A stretch of 64,000 nt of DNA from Bacillota bacterium (GTDB lineage: Bacteria > Bacillota > Clostridia > Lachnospirales > Lachnospiraceae), in the NCBI GenBank assembly GCA_023415655.1, contig JAEZKD010000125.1:1-64000 (forward strand). Direction: 5' to 3'. Positions within the stretch are counted from its first letter, which is position 1, and each line of letters begins with the position of its first letter. The position numbers and the translations under genes are program-made. This document shows positions 25,161 to 33,791 of this stretch, one piece after another. The notes beneath the pieces are model-generated. The model was not told the origin of the DNA. It did no database searches and saw only the letters and a list, made by a program, of their open reading frames with translations.

Positions 25161-26426
25161 GTGACCAATTATAATCGTTTTATCTCTTATTTAAATTATT
25201 ATGAGCTTGGCAACAAAAAAGGAAACGTTGGATTTGCAAGAGTTGAAACAAGCGATGAAATCTGTAAGGTGACTGTTCACTGTGCATTGAAAGTGATTCC
25301 TAAAAAAGAGTGTAAGGTTTATTTGCTAAGACGTCAGACCTCCTTTATGTTAAGCAAGGAAGTTGGAGTAGCTGAAGTAAAAGATGGACTTCTTGATGTT
25401 AAACTCTCTTACCCAAATGGCTTGATTGATAATGAGGGGTTTGTATTTAAGGATTGCATTGGAATATTGCTGATGTATTCAAAAGATAACTACATTGGAG
25501 CAAAATGGGATGGTAGTAATATTACATATCATGAAGCAGGTTTAATTGAACAGAGTAATCAGCCATTTAAGATAAAACCAATGGAAGATAATAGGAATAC
25601 TCAAACTTCACAAGAATCTACAAAAATGCAGGAGCCAGTAAAAATAGGTTCAAATATTCAAGTGGTTCCTATAAGTGAAGTAGTTGTGATTGAAGAAACA
25701 ACTAGTTCTTCAAAGAAAGCTGCTATGATACCAGAAGTAGATACATTACCGAAGGAAGTGAAAGAGGAATTTAGTGAAATCAATAAAAAGTCAGACAGTA
25801 ATAGATCAGAAGTAGAAGTAGAACATAGTTCTACGGATACCCAAGAAAAGAAAATCGCTGAAGTTAAGCCATCGGATGTATCAGATCAAAATGGTGTTAA
25901 AGAGCAAGAACTCATAGGAAGAAGTTTTACTGTGGATTTATCTAAGTTAAAAGAGCAAGAGTCCATGGAAGAGGAATTCTTACCACCAAATGAGGAAGAA
26001 CAAGAGGAAGATGACATGGTATCCGTGGCCTCTGGATGTGCGAGTGGGATGAACCCTTGGGTAGATCATCCGGCAGCGCGCTCTATCTTGAATCGATTTG
26101 TGCGCATGTATCCTTTTGACGATGGTGAGATGGCAGAATGTGTTCGATTAGAACCAAAGGATATCGGACTGTTACCAATGAGTGCATGGGTATTAGGAAA
26201 TAATAGCTTTGTTCTTCATTCGTATAGTAGTTTTCGACATTTATTATTTGCAAAGAAACTAACTCGTGAAGGTTGTGAGTATTATCTTATGGTTCCTGGC
26301 TTTTTTACATATCGTGAAAAGCAATTAGCCCAGATGTTTGGTTTTGAAATGTTCAAAGGATCTCGTAGGAGAGGACCAAAAGGAGGAGAATTTGGATACT
26401 GGTATGTGAAGATTCTATTTGAATAA
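25161..26426 (+). CDS. unknown protein with conserved ends and an acidic linker
   Basis: The 421-residue protein starts at GTG 25161 behind AAAGGAG. Residues 1-130 form a compact beta-rich domain (RFISYLNYYELGNKKGNVGFARVE, YLLRRQTSFML). Residues about 140-290 are low-complexity and acidic (PNEEEQEEDDM), rich in Ser, Glu and Lys. The C-terminal 130 residues form a second globular domain rich in aromatics (NPWVDHPAARSILNRFVRMYPFDDGEMAECVRL onward to GGEFGYWYVKILFE). There is no signal peptide or membrane segment. I recognise a Lachnospiraceae-type architecture but no function. It is transcribed alone, ending at a strong bidirectional terminator. Confidence 0.85.
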   Translation: MTNYNRFISYLNYYELGNKKGNVGFARVETSDEICKVTVHCALKVIPKKECKVYLLRRQTSFMLSKEVGVAEVKDGLLDVKLSYPNGLIDNEGFVFKDCIGILLMYSKDNYIGAKWDGSNITYHEAGLIEQSNQPFKIKPMEDNRNTQTSQESTKMQEPVKIGSNIQVVPISEVVVIEETTSSSKKAAMIPEVDTLPKEVKEEFSEINKKSDSNRSEVEVEHSSTDTQEKKIAEVKPSDVSDQNGVKEQELIGRSFTVDLSKLKEQESMEEEFLPPNEEEQEEDDMVSVASGCASGMNPWVDHPAARSILNRFVRMYPFDDGEMAECVRLEPKDIGLLPMSAWVLGNNSFVLHSYSSFRHLLFAKKLTREGCEYYLMVPGFFTYREKQLAQMFGFEMFKGSRRRGPKGGEFGYWYVKILFE

Positions 26427-26445
26427 TGCTTGGCAGTTTTACTTC

Positions 26446-26480
26446 AAAAAGGGCTGTCGAATTTTCGACAGCCCTTTTTG
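26446..26480. terminator. bidirectional terminator
   Basis: AAAAAGGGCTGTCGA (26446-26460) pairs perfectly with TCGACAGCCCTTTTT (26465-26479) around a 4-nt loop. It serves the gene at 25161 and the converging acetyltransferase at 26491. Confidence 0.93.
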
Positions 26481-26490
26481 AGTGAACTTA

Positions 26491-27060
26491 TTATGTATAA
26501 ATAGTTGGCATAGGATCACAAGATAATAGAGAGTATCTAAGATGATCTTGTAGTTTACCCTGGATCTCACAATATTTACGAGTAAGTCCTTCTTTGGTGA
26601 AGTTAAGTCGCTCTATTAGCTGAATGGATGGATAATTGGTTGGCATAATATCTGCTTCAATACGGTTTAACTGATACGAATGGAATACAAGGGGAAGAAG
26701 ATAAGAGATTGCCTCATAGGCATAACCCTTATGACATGCATTTGCTGCAAGTTTATAGCCAAGCTTACAACAATGCTCTGGAAAACGAGTTACCTGAAAA
26801 AAATTAACGGTACCAATAATGTGCTCTGGTTTTTCTTTTTCAAATAGAAAATAGCGTACGGCTTGATGGCGTGATGCAAGATTGCGCTCCGCAGTTAGTA
26901 ACGATGCTTGATAATTCATCGTATAAAAATTGGCAGGTCGTGTTGGTTCCCAGGGTTCTAAACTATGTTTATTTACAATATAAAAGGATAGTACCTGTTC
27001 GGTATAGGTTTGATCTACAATTCGTAATAGTAATCGCTTGGTTGTATAAAAACGATCCAT
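26491..27060 (-). CDS. GNAT acetyltransferase, RimJ/RimL type
   Basis: The 189-residue protein has the RimJ/RimL layout: TKRLLLRIV at the start, HIIGTVNFFQV in the core, and KLGYKLAANACHKGYAYEAISYLL, the acetyl-CoA loop in which the usual RG-G is replaced by HKGYA. RIEADIMPTNYPSIQLIERLNFTKEG completes the fold with the N-x-PS--L-E--GF-like segment. These enzymes acetylate N-termini of ribosomal proteins or small amines. It is preceded by the nrdG2-like/tadA pair on the same strand. The target is unknown. Confidence 0.87.
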   Translation of the reverse strand: MDRFYTTKRLLLRIVDQTYTEQVLSFYIVNKHSLEPWEPTRPANFYTMNYQASLLTAERNLASRHQAVRYFLFEKEKPEHIIGTVNFFQVTRFPEHCCKLGYKLAANACHKGYAYEAISYLLPLVFHSYQLNRIEADIMPTNYPSIQLIERLNFTKEGLTRKYCEIQGKLQDHLRYSLLSCDPMPTIYT

Positions 27061-27100
27061 GTGACCTCCATGCTACATAGATTATTTTGTGACCTTTTCT

Positions 27101-27793
27101 TTATTCTATGCCACGTAAAGCAACATTAGGAATCAAAGGACGAACATACATAAGAAGGCTATTCATTTCCTCTTTGCTATAACCTGTCATCCCAGCTTGT
27201 ATCAAGTCACCAGAATCCACGAAGGATTGCAGATAATAGTGACGACAATTAGAAATGAGCTTTGCTATCTCCTCAAAATCTTGTGGAGTATGTAAAGATC
27301 GAACCACGGTGGTACGGAATTCGTAATCGATATTAGAAGACATCAGTTCTTTAATGGAAGCAAGTACTGGACCTATATCGTATTGTGACAAGCCAATACT
27401 CTTAGCATAGTTAGAGGGAGAATTTTTAATGTCCATTGCAACATAATCTAACAGCCCCTCTTTTATCAATGACTGCAGTAATATAGGGTTTGAACCGTTG
27501 GTATCTAGTTTAATTAGATAACCCATGTCTTTGATTTTTCTTAAAAAAGAAGGTAATTGGGGTTGAAGAGTTGGTTCCCCCCCAGTTACACAAACTCCTT
27601 CAAGAATACCAATTCTAGTTTGTAGAAACTGTAATATTTCCTCTTCTGTAAATGCAGGGATGGTATGTCCCGTTGCCAAAGATGCATTGTGGCAAAAAGG
27701 GCAACGATAATTACAACCTCCAGTAAAAATACTGCATGCCACATGTCCTGGATAATCGAGTAAGGTTAACCTATATAATCCTTGAATGTTCAT
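27101..27793 (-). CDS. radical-SAM activating enzyme (NrdG2-like, anaerobic ribonucleotide reductase activase family)
   Basis: The 230-residue enzyme has the cluster motif CNYRCPFC (Cys27, Cys31, Cys34), preceded by LTLLDYPGHVACSIFTGGC, which is typical of the NrdG2/PflA-like glycyl-radical activases. VCVTGGEPTLQP supplies the GGE SAM-binding motif, and KLDTNGSNP the next strand. It would use a [4Fe-4S] cluster and SAM to install a glycyl radical on a partner. No ribonucleotide reductase or pyruvate formate-lyase gene is in the window, so the partner is not shown. The stop of tadA overlaps its start by four bases, implying cotranscription. Confidence 0.88.
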   Translation of the reverse strand: MNIQGLYRLTLLDYPGHVACSIFTGGCNYRCPFCHNASLATGHTIPAFTEEEILQFLQTRIGILEGVCVTGGEPTLQPQLPSFLRKIKDMGYLIKLDTNGSNPILLQSLIKEGLLDYVAMDIKNSPSNYAKSIGLSQYDIGPVLASIKELMSSNIDYEFRTTVVRSLHTPQDFEEIAKLISNCRHYYLQSFVDSGDLIQAGMTGYSKEEMNSLLMYVRPLIPNVALRGIE

Positions 27794-28278
27794 TCGGCAT
27801 CTCCTTTTAAAAGTTGCTTTTGTGCTTTTTTCTTCTCACGAAGTTCTGCAAAAAAATCTTGCATAAGCTTTTTACATTCTTCTTCTAGTATTCCTGTAGT
27901 CACATCTGCCTGGTGGTTAAATGCATCCACTTGCAAAAGATTTAAGATGGAGCCTGCACAACCAGCTTTTGGATTCATAGCTCCAATTACGACGCGATCC
28001 ATTCTAGATTGAACGATTGCTCCAGCGCACATCTGACAGGGTTCCAGAGTTACATACATAGTACAACCTTCCAGACGCCAATCACCTAGTTTTTTACTCG
28101 CTTTTGCAATTGCTAATACCTCAGCATGTGCAAGTGTTGTTTTACTTGTGTTTCTTTTATTATATCCTCGAGCAATGATTTTTCCTTCATATACAATGAC
28201 GCACCCAATTGGTACTTCATCAATTTGAGCTGCTTTTTTTGCTTCTTTAATTGCAGCTTTCATAAACTTTTCGTCCAT
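27790..28278 (-). CDS. tadA: tRNA-specific adenosine deaminase
   Basis: TadA converts A34 to inosine in tRNA-Arg(ACG). The 162-residue deaminase has zinc ligand His51 in HAE with catalytic Glu53, and PCQMC giving Cys81 and Cys84. NPKAGCAGSILNLLQVDAFNHQADVTTGILEEEC is the typical substrate-binding tail region. I begin it at ATG 28278, after AAGGGAAG; the frame continues to 28323 without a ribosome-binding site. It is the first gene of a pair with the radical-SAM activase. In many Firmicutes tadA also lies near the SRP RNA gene, as it does here. Confidence 0.95.
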   Translation of the reverse strand: MDEKFMKAAIKEAKKAAQIDEVPIGCVIVYEGKIIARGYNKRNTSKTTLAHAEVLAIAKASKKLGDWRLEGCTMYVTLEPCQMCAGAIVQSRMDRVVIGAMNPKAGCAGSILNLLQVDAFNHQADVTTGILEEECKKLMQDFFAELREKKKAQKQLLKGDAE

Positions 28279-28405
28279 TTGGCTTCCCTTCATTTCATCA
28301 TTATCGATATTGTAACATACCAATGTCTAAATGTAAATTATGCGCAAAGTGAGAAGCTTCTACTAAATCTTAGTTAAAAAGGATTTATTTTGCGCACTGT
28401 TTGTC

Positions 28406-28434
28406 TTGACATTGAGGAAGAAATTAAGTATACT
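28406..28434 (+). promoter_or_regulatory. promoter of the SRP RNA gene
   Basis: Consensus TTGACA (28406-28411) and TATACT (28429-28434) are exactly 17 bp apart. Initiation near 28441 would leave a short 5' leader for processing before the mature RNA. Confidence 0.85.
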
Positions 28435-28482
28435 AAACCATGCCTATCAAATTAGAAAGGCACTAAAATAGTTATAAAGTTT

Positions 28483-28745
28483 CCGTGCAGCCGGGGAGAT
28501 AGCGGTGCCCTGTACCTGCAATCCGCTACAGCAGGGGTGATGTCTTGCCTAGGACATTATTATTGCATAGCTGCCCTTTATAAGTGGCGTTGACGTTTGG
28601 GTCTTGCGCAATGGGAATTTGTGAACCGTGTCAGGGCAGGAATGCAGCAGCACTAAGCAAAACCTCTCGTGTGCCGCGAGGGAGCCTGGGCCGAGCAAAC
28701 TGTAAAGGTAACGTTTGTGGTAAGTGTTCAAAGCAAGGCGCACGG
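28483..28745 (+). ncRNA. ffs: signal recognition particle RNA, large Firmicutes type
   Basis: The roughly 263-nt RNA has terminal pairing CCGTGC (28483-28488) with GCACGG (28740-28745). The 5' part contains the Alu-like domain with GCCGGGGAGATAGCGGTGCC. The Ffh-binding hairpin, helix 8, is around 28630-28665 (GTGTCAGGGCAGGAA, then GCAGCAGCACTAAGC). The size and the presence of an Alu domain match the Bacillus/Clostridium scRNA rather than the short 4.5S form. It has its own consensus promoter and a downstream terminator. It partners Ffh in targeting membrane proteins. Confidence 0.92.
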
Positions 28746-28787
28746 ATTAATAATAGAAAAGTAATACTGGGTAATCCAGAATATAAA

Positions 28788-28820
28788 TGATGTCGTCACA
28801 TTTAGTGGACGGCATTTTTT
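28788..28820 (+). terminator. terminator of the SRP RNA gene
   Basis: ATGTCGTC pairs with GACGGCAT (one G-U) and is followed by six T. A degenerate copy of the TTCATAG palindrome of the dispersed repeat follows directly at 28822-28850. Confidence 0.8.
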
Positions 28821-29012
28821 AGTTCATAGAGAATTTGGATTTTCTATGATTAAAGTACGTGCATATTCCTTGCTCAAGGGGAAAAAGGTCTGCTGATCCC
28901 CAAAAAAGTAGTAAATTCTACTTATATTGACAAAATAAAGCTTTCCCAACAATTATAATTGGATTATAATAGTAGTAAGCTTTTATTTTTAAACTATTTA
29001 GGAGGCGTCGAA

Positions 29013-31328
29013 GTGTTACTAAAATCAAATGAAGTAAACTCATTAGCGAAAGATACTGTGATATTTCAGGAACATGAAGATGTGACTCACATTTGCATCA
29101 TATTAAAGGGACATATTACAGCAAAATGCCTTGGCAGTAAGTTCACTCTTCCCCAAGGTTGTGTCGTAGGAATTCCAGATCTTTACCTTGGTAAGTACTT
29201 ATGTGATTACGTAGCATCACAAGATGCAGTAATCTATCCTTTTTCGGTAAATCAACCCTCCGATTTAGAAAAACTTTTTGAAATAAATAAAGATTATCAA
29301 GGGTTAATGATTTATTCTCTTTGTGCATATATAAAGAAAGTAAGTGCAATTTTAGATGTGTTACAGGACAATGCTGATAATCTATATAATTTTATTCAAG
29401 AAAGTTATAATAAATATACAGATTATTGTAGTGAAAGTAATGAGAAGGTCGAACAGAGTATCATCATAACCAATATGAAACCGTATGAGAATGATCTAGC
29501 AATTTCAGAGGATGCATTAAATTATTATTTGGAGTGTGGTAAAATTCCAATCGCTCCAATCAAAGAATTTTTTGGACAGAGTTCACTTATGGCTATGCGA
29601 CATATTGAGGAAGCATCAGGGCTTGTTGCAAATCTTATGATTCGAAGCATTGAGGTAACAACTTACATTGCGGATATTTTTAAGGCTATTATGAATCATG
29701 ATGATACTGCCTTATTCAAAAATGTTGCTCAATTATACTTAAACCGCAAAACAAAAGGGTACCATTCCAAAGAGCTAATGGAAATCATTGATCTTATGGT
29801 GGACGAAGTAAATCGTACGGATTCCGTTTTGGAACAGAATACAAACAATAAGTTACCAATCAATCGTGCTCGTTTTGAAGAAATCTATTGTAATCTAATT
29901 TCTGGTACGCAAATGCTGGAGAGTGTAGAAAAAGAATCAAAATTGAGCCAATCAGAAATCCTGGAAAAGCTCAGAGGATCATTAAAACAGATTCTAAATT
30001 ATTCGACTTTAGAAAAAGAAAAAGAACAAAGAATTACGAATCTAGTGAATTATTATATTAATCTAGAGGATAAATTAACATCCGCGGAGGATGTTCGTCT
30101 TCATCGAAGAGAGCTTTCAACTTTATTTTACGAACTGTATGAAGACGTATTTTATGTTGCTTATGAATCTGAAAAGATTCCAGAAGTCATTCATCTGTTC
30201 TTAAATTACGGATTTTTAGATGAACGTCTGCTAAACAAAGAACAATTAGTGTCCTTATATCATTTAAAAATGGATGAACCAGTAAAACCAATCAATGTCT
30301 ATACAATATTTGAATGGTTGAAGCTTATCTATGAAGGCAAGAAAGATCCATCAAAGAATGAGTTTGATCAAGAATATCCAGAGTACATACGTCAATTAAA
30401 GAAATCAGAAGCCATGACAGAGGAGAAGTTAAAGGAACGCTTAACGAATCCAAAAGAGCGACTTCATTTTGAGATTGCGAATATGTTTACCATTAATAAT
30501 AAAGTGGTGCATGCTCAGATTTCAACCTTTGTACCTTTCCTTTATGAACAGTCCTTCCTTAACTATCCAGAAAAAGAGCTGCTTACTAGAAAACGTGTCA
30601 ATGAATCCTTTGCTCGAATTTTAGCGATTGACTATTCTGCTTTTTATAGAGAAAGTCTTTATGTGAATCAGGAAGCTGGAATTGAGAAGGAGTATATCGT
30701 GAAAGAGGTCTTTCCAGATATTATACTACTACCAATCACAGGAAGTGCTGGTTCTATGTGGCAAGAGATCAGTGGGAAACGTAGGATAAATCCAGGAAGA
30801 TTTATGTTGCCAATCTTTTTGGATACCAATATAGACGATATTATGATACGATTATTTGGTCGCTTCCGTTGGGAGCTGTGTCGCTGTATTCAAGGGACTG
30901 CATGGAATAATTTAAAACATAAGTCGTTGACAAGTGAATATATGGATTATCTTCAATTTTACCGTAAGAATCATGATCTGACCGAGGATCGCAAAGAGAA
31001 GTTGAAACTTCAAATTCAAAAAGCAAGAAATAACAGTAGAGAAGTATTCGTTATTGATTATGAAGCTTGGATTAAGGGGGAATCGACAGGAGCAATTCGG
31101 TTAAATAAGGTGGTTAGAGAATTACTTGCGACCTATTGTCCATTTTCGAAACCAATTCGTCAAAAGATTATAACACAACCGATGTTTGTTGATGCTTATG
31201 CTAGATTTGTAAGAAATTCAGCGAAGAAGGTGCATGAAATGGAATTGAGAATACATGCGCTTCAGAAAGAGGATAAAATAATAACCAAAGAGATTTCAGA
31301 TACCATGACATTTTATAGGGATTTATAA
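29013..31328 (+). CDS. cyclic-nucleotide-binding-domain-like protein of the condensin operon
   Basis: The 771-residue protein starts at GTG 29013, seven bases after AGGAGG; the frame runs upstream to 28959 without support. Residues about 10-110 look like a cNMP-binding beta-roll (LAKDTVIFQEHEDVTHICIILKGHI, then LPQGCVVGIPDLYLG). The remaining 650 residues are mainly helical with no DNA-binding helix-turn-helix that I can see. The C-terminal third is more globular (IILLPITGSAGSMWQEISGKRRINPGRF, IFLDTNIDDIMIRLFGRFRWEL). It immediately precedes the JetA/MukF-like gene but is separated from it by a terminator hairpin. A sensory or regulatory role is inferred from the domain and position; ligand binding is unproven. 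Confidence 0.72.
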   Translation: MLLKSNEVNSLAKDTVIFQEHEDVTHICIILKGHITAKCLGSKFTLPQGCVVGIPDLYLGKYLCDYVASQDAVIYPFSVNQPSDLEKLFEINKDYQGLMIYSLCAYIKKVSAILDVLQDNADNLYNFIQESYNKYTDYCSESNEKVEQSIIITNMKPYENDLAISEDALNYYLECGKIPIAPIKEFFGQSSLMAMRHIEEASGLVANLMIRSIEVTTYIADIFKAIMNHDDTALFKNVAQLYLNRKTKGYHSKELMEIIDLMVDEVNRTDSVLEQNTNNKLPINRARFEEIYCNLISGTQMLESVEKESKLSQSEILEKLRGSLKQILNYSTLEKEKEQRITNLVNYYINLEDKLTSAEDVRLHRRELSTLFYELYEDVFYVAYESEKIPEVIHLFLNYGFLDERLLNKEQLVSLYHLKMDEPVKPINVYTIFEWLKLIYEGKKDPSKNEFDQEYPEYIRQLKKSEAMTEEKLKERLTNPKERLHFEIANMFTINNKVVHAQISTFVPFLYEQSFLNYPEKELLTRKRVNESFARILAIDYSAFYRESLYVNQEAGIEKEYIVKEVFPDIILLPITGSAGSMWQEISGKRRINPGRFMLPIFLDTNIDDIMIRLFGRFRWELCRCIQGTAWNNLKHKSLTSEYMDYLQFYRKNHDLTEDRKEKLKLQIQKARNNSREVFVIDYEAWIKGESTGAIRLNKVVRELLATYCPFSKPIRQKIITQPMFVDAYARFVRNSAKKVHEMELRIHALQKEDKIITKEISDTMTFYRDL

Positions 31329-31337
31329 AAAAGAGGT

Positions 31338-31379
31338 GCTGTTGCATGATTTGAGATTCAATATGCAACAGCCTTTTTT
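31338..31379 (+). terminator. intrinsic terminator inside the condensin operon
   Basis: GCTGTTGCAT (31338-31347) pairs perfectly with ATGCAACAGC (31363-31372), followed by C and six T. It lies ten bases after the stop of the cNMP-domain gene and ends eleven bases before the next start. No room remains for a separate promoter, so downstream genes depend on readthrough or antitermination. Confidence 0.85.
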
Positions 31380-31389
31380 CGGAGGAATG

Positions 31390-32994
31390 ATGAGGACCAA
31401 TTATATACTACGTAATGACATTGTAAATAATCATAATGATCGGTTAAACTATTTGAAAAAATACTTACCTTTTTTCAAATTACAAGAGACAAGTCTTGCT
31501 CAATACAAAGAAGGGAAGTATGCAGTTGTTGATGTTGGATACATAACAATGGCATTGCTACGTTATTTTATTGAGGAAAATCACTTTAATGATAGATCCT
31601 TATCTTATCAGGAGGTCTCTCAGTTTATCGGAGAATTATTGAGAGTAGACTTTGAGCTTAACTGCTCCAAAGAGGAAGAAACGGAGATTTCAGAGTATCT
31701 CTTTGATAAGATGAAAAACGATGGAAAACCATTTACAATGGACTATTTTGATCCTGCAACGAAAAAGGTGAAGACAGCTAGAATGAAGCTGTTTGAGTCA
31801 AAACTTGATAAGGATTTGGTGCTCTATTCAATTACAGCAGATGCGATTGAATTCTATCTAGAGACCAAAGAAGTGAAGGACGAGAGTAAGATTAGCATTC
31901 AGCAGCTTCTTTTAGAAAAGATGATTGCTACGAAAAATTTTAAAGGTGGGACAGATGTAATTAAGCGTATTAATAGCGAGGTTGTTAAGCTACGCTTAAA
32001 AAAGCAAGAGGTATTGGTATTATTGGCGATGAATGTTTTTGAGGGGGTTAAGGCACTTGAAGACTTCCAAAGAACAGGAATGCAATGGTTTGAAGAGGAA
32101 CAGAAGGCATTCGTAAGAAACAAAGAGTTCATCGAACAAGCATTAAGAAAAGCAGAAGATCTTGCAAGAGAACACGGCAATCAAGTAGAATACACCAAAA
32201 CACTTGAAGACATCTATGAACTTGAAACCCAGCTTCAAAAGGCAATGAGCAATCATAGCACCTTACTTTCTGATTGTATGGAACTTCAGGTGAAGTCAGA
32301 TGAGATTATAAGTAAGCATAAATTTAGTCGCCTTAGAAATGCATTTGATTTTAATCGTTTTGTAGAGGTTGCAAAGCAGCACAATAATGTGTCCATACTT
32401 TCTCATCTAGTGACTCCTTTGTGTACACCAATGCTTAAGAAAAGCTTTTTCCTAGGAAATGTGGATGAACTGTTAACGTATACCTCAAATAAGGAGGAAG
32501 CAAAGGAGAAAGTCAGAGAGGCCAAGGAGGAAGTGTATCGTTTTGACGATGAGATAGAGGAGGAGAGAATCTCAGGGAATTATTTTGCAATGTTAAAAGT
32601 TTTATTGCAAATGATTGTAACAAGACAATCCTTTACTCTTATGGACTTTAATAAAGAATTAGAGATTACTTTTTTTGATGATATCTTTAAAAATAGTGAT
32701 TACTATTCTTTTTTGGTTCATTTATGCCAAAAAAGAGAGTATGACTTAGAACGAATCATAACGCATCAAGATACTTTTTTTGATGCGATATTAGTGCAGT
32801 TTTTAAAAGAGTCATCTACTTCACGTTATGAGAAGCTTAAATTTCAATTAGTATTACCATCTTCTGTGAGTGAAGAGGGGATGGCAGTGCAAATGCAATC
32901 ATTAGACGGCTCAATTGAGCATGCAGTAACAACGGCACATGCAGAATGTCGTTTTGTTACCTCTAATATCGTATTTATGCGAATGAATAAGTAG
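31390..32994 (+). CDS. JetA/MukF-like (DUF5716-type) condensin kleisin-like protein
   Basis: The 534-residue helical protein is best read as the MukF/JetA-type subunit of an SMC-like complex. I start it at ATG 31390 (RTNYILRNDIVNNHNDRLNY), four bases after GGAGG. The longer frame from GTG 31336 would lie inside the terminator hairpin. Early residues resemble a winged-helix region (YQEVSQFIGELLRVDFEL). A long central coiled coil covers about 240-330 (EEEQKAFVRNKEFIEQALRKAEDLA and ETQLQKAMSNHSTL). The beta-rich C-terminus ends at MRMNK. Position directly before a MukE/JetB-like gene and an SMC-like gene supports the call. Similarity to DUF5716/JetA is from memory of the family, not a search. 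Confidence 0.7.
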   Translation: MRTNYILRNDIVNNHNDRLNYLKKYLPFFKLQETSLAQYKEGKYAVVDVGYITMALLRYFIEENHFNDRSLSYQEVSQFIGELLRVDFELNCSKEEETEISEYLFDKMKNDGKPFTMDYFDPATKKVKTARMKLFESKLDKDLVLYSITADAIEFYLETKEVKDESKISIQQLLLEKMIATKNFKGGTDVIKRINSEVVKLRLKKQEVLVLLAMNVFEGVKALEDFQRTGMQWFEEEQKAFVRNKEFIEQALRKAEDLAREHGNQVEYTKTLEDIYELETQLQKAMSNHSTLLSDCMELQVKSDEIISKHKFSRLRNAFDFNRFVEVAKQHNNVSILSHLVTPLCTPMLKKSFFLGNVDELLTYTSNKEEAKEKVREAKEEVYRFDDEIEEERISGNYFAMLKVLLQMIVTRQSFTLMDFNKELEITFFDDIFKNSDYYSFLVHLCQKREYDLERIITHQDTFFDAILVQFLKESSTSRYEKLKFQLVLPSSVSEEGMAVQMQSLDGSIEHAVTTAHAECRFVTSNIVFMRMNK

Positions 32995-33011
32995 GCATAA
33001 GTTAGGTTGGA

Positions 33012-33791
33012 ATGAAGCTTCCAATCGGCTTTGAAAGGAGTTTTATTAGATCAATGGACGATAAGAACTTTAATCTTGCAATGGAAGTGTTTCAAGCACT
33101 TCTCATTGGGGAAGAAATCAGTATGGAGACTGGAAAGAATGTAGATTTATATGAAGCATACACAGGGAATGCAAAAGTGAATGATATAGTGGATCATATG
33201 CTTAAAACAATGAACCTAAAGTTATATGATTATAACTATTCGTTGTATGTTTCAGCAGGGAGCTCTAATCGTGTGTTTGGCTATTCGAATGAGGAACTAA
33301 AAAGAAGCATGGGCCTTCGATTAAATAAGGAGCTTTATCTTAGTTACTACATTATTTTTAACATTATGACCTATTTTTATAGTGATTCAGCTAATTATAC
33401 TTACGCAGAATACGTCAAGTTAAATGATATCATAGAAGCAGTAGATAAAAACCTATCAAGCAGCATAAAAAACATGAATCTTATAGTTAAAAATGAATTA
33501 GAGGAATCAAGCTTTGAAACACTCGCACTTACCTGGGATGAGCTTCCGGTAGTAAGTAGCGAAGACTCACAAGGAATTCGTGCTGGAAGAAGTGCTAAGG
33601 CAGGATATATAAAGTTAGTATTTAATTTCCTAATCTCTCAGAACTTATTTGTGGAAGCACAGGAACGATATTATCCGACCAATCGTTTTCACGCAATGGT
33701 GAAGAATTATTTTGAAGAAGAACAGGGACGTTTGTTTGAGATACTAAAAGAATTAGAACAAAAGGAGGAAACAAATCGTGCCACATATTAA
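33012..33791 (+). CDS. JetB/MukE-like (DUF6063-type) condensin subunit
   Basis: The 259-residue protein has the size and layout of a MukE/JetB accessory subunit: two winged-helix-like regions, the first around MDDKNFNLAMEVFQALLIGEEI and a second near SAKAGYIKLVFNFLISQNLFVEAQERYYPTNRFHAMVKNYF, joined by helices. The stop overlaps the SMC-like gene by 14 bases, so the two are translationally coupled. The start is uncertain: ATG 33012 lies at the top of a small hairpin, while ATG 33054 follows AAAGGAG at a long spacing. The subunit assignment is from operon position and fold pattern, and weaker than that of the ATPase. Confidence 0.65.
   Translation: MKLPIGFERSFIRSMDDKNFNLAMEVFQALLIGEEISMETGKNVDLYEAYTGNAKVNDIVDHMLKTMNLKLYDYNYSLYVSAGSSNRVFGYSNEELKRSMGLRLNKELYLSYYIIFNIMTYFYSDSANYTYAEYVKLNDIIEAVDKNLSSSIKNMNLIVKNELEESSFETLALTWDELPVVSSEDSQGIRAGRSAKAGYIKLVFNFLISQNLFVEAQERYYPTNRFHAMVKNYFEEEQGRLFEILKELEQKEETNRATY

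Noticed and set aside
31336..31389. Longer N-terminus for the JetA/MukF-like gene starting at GTG 31336
   Set aside because: These bases form an intrinsic terminator hairpin with its T tract, and a GGAGG site lies after it, so translation most likely starts at 31387-31390.
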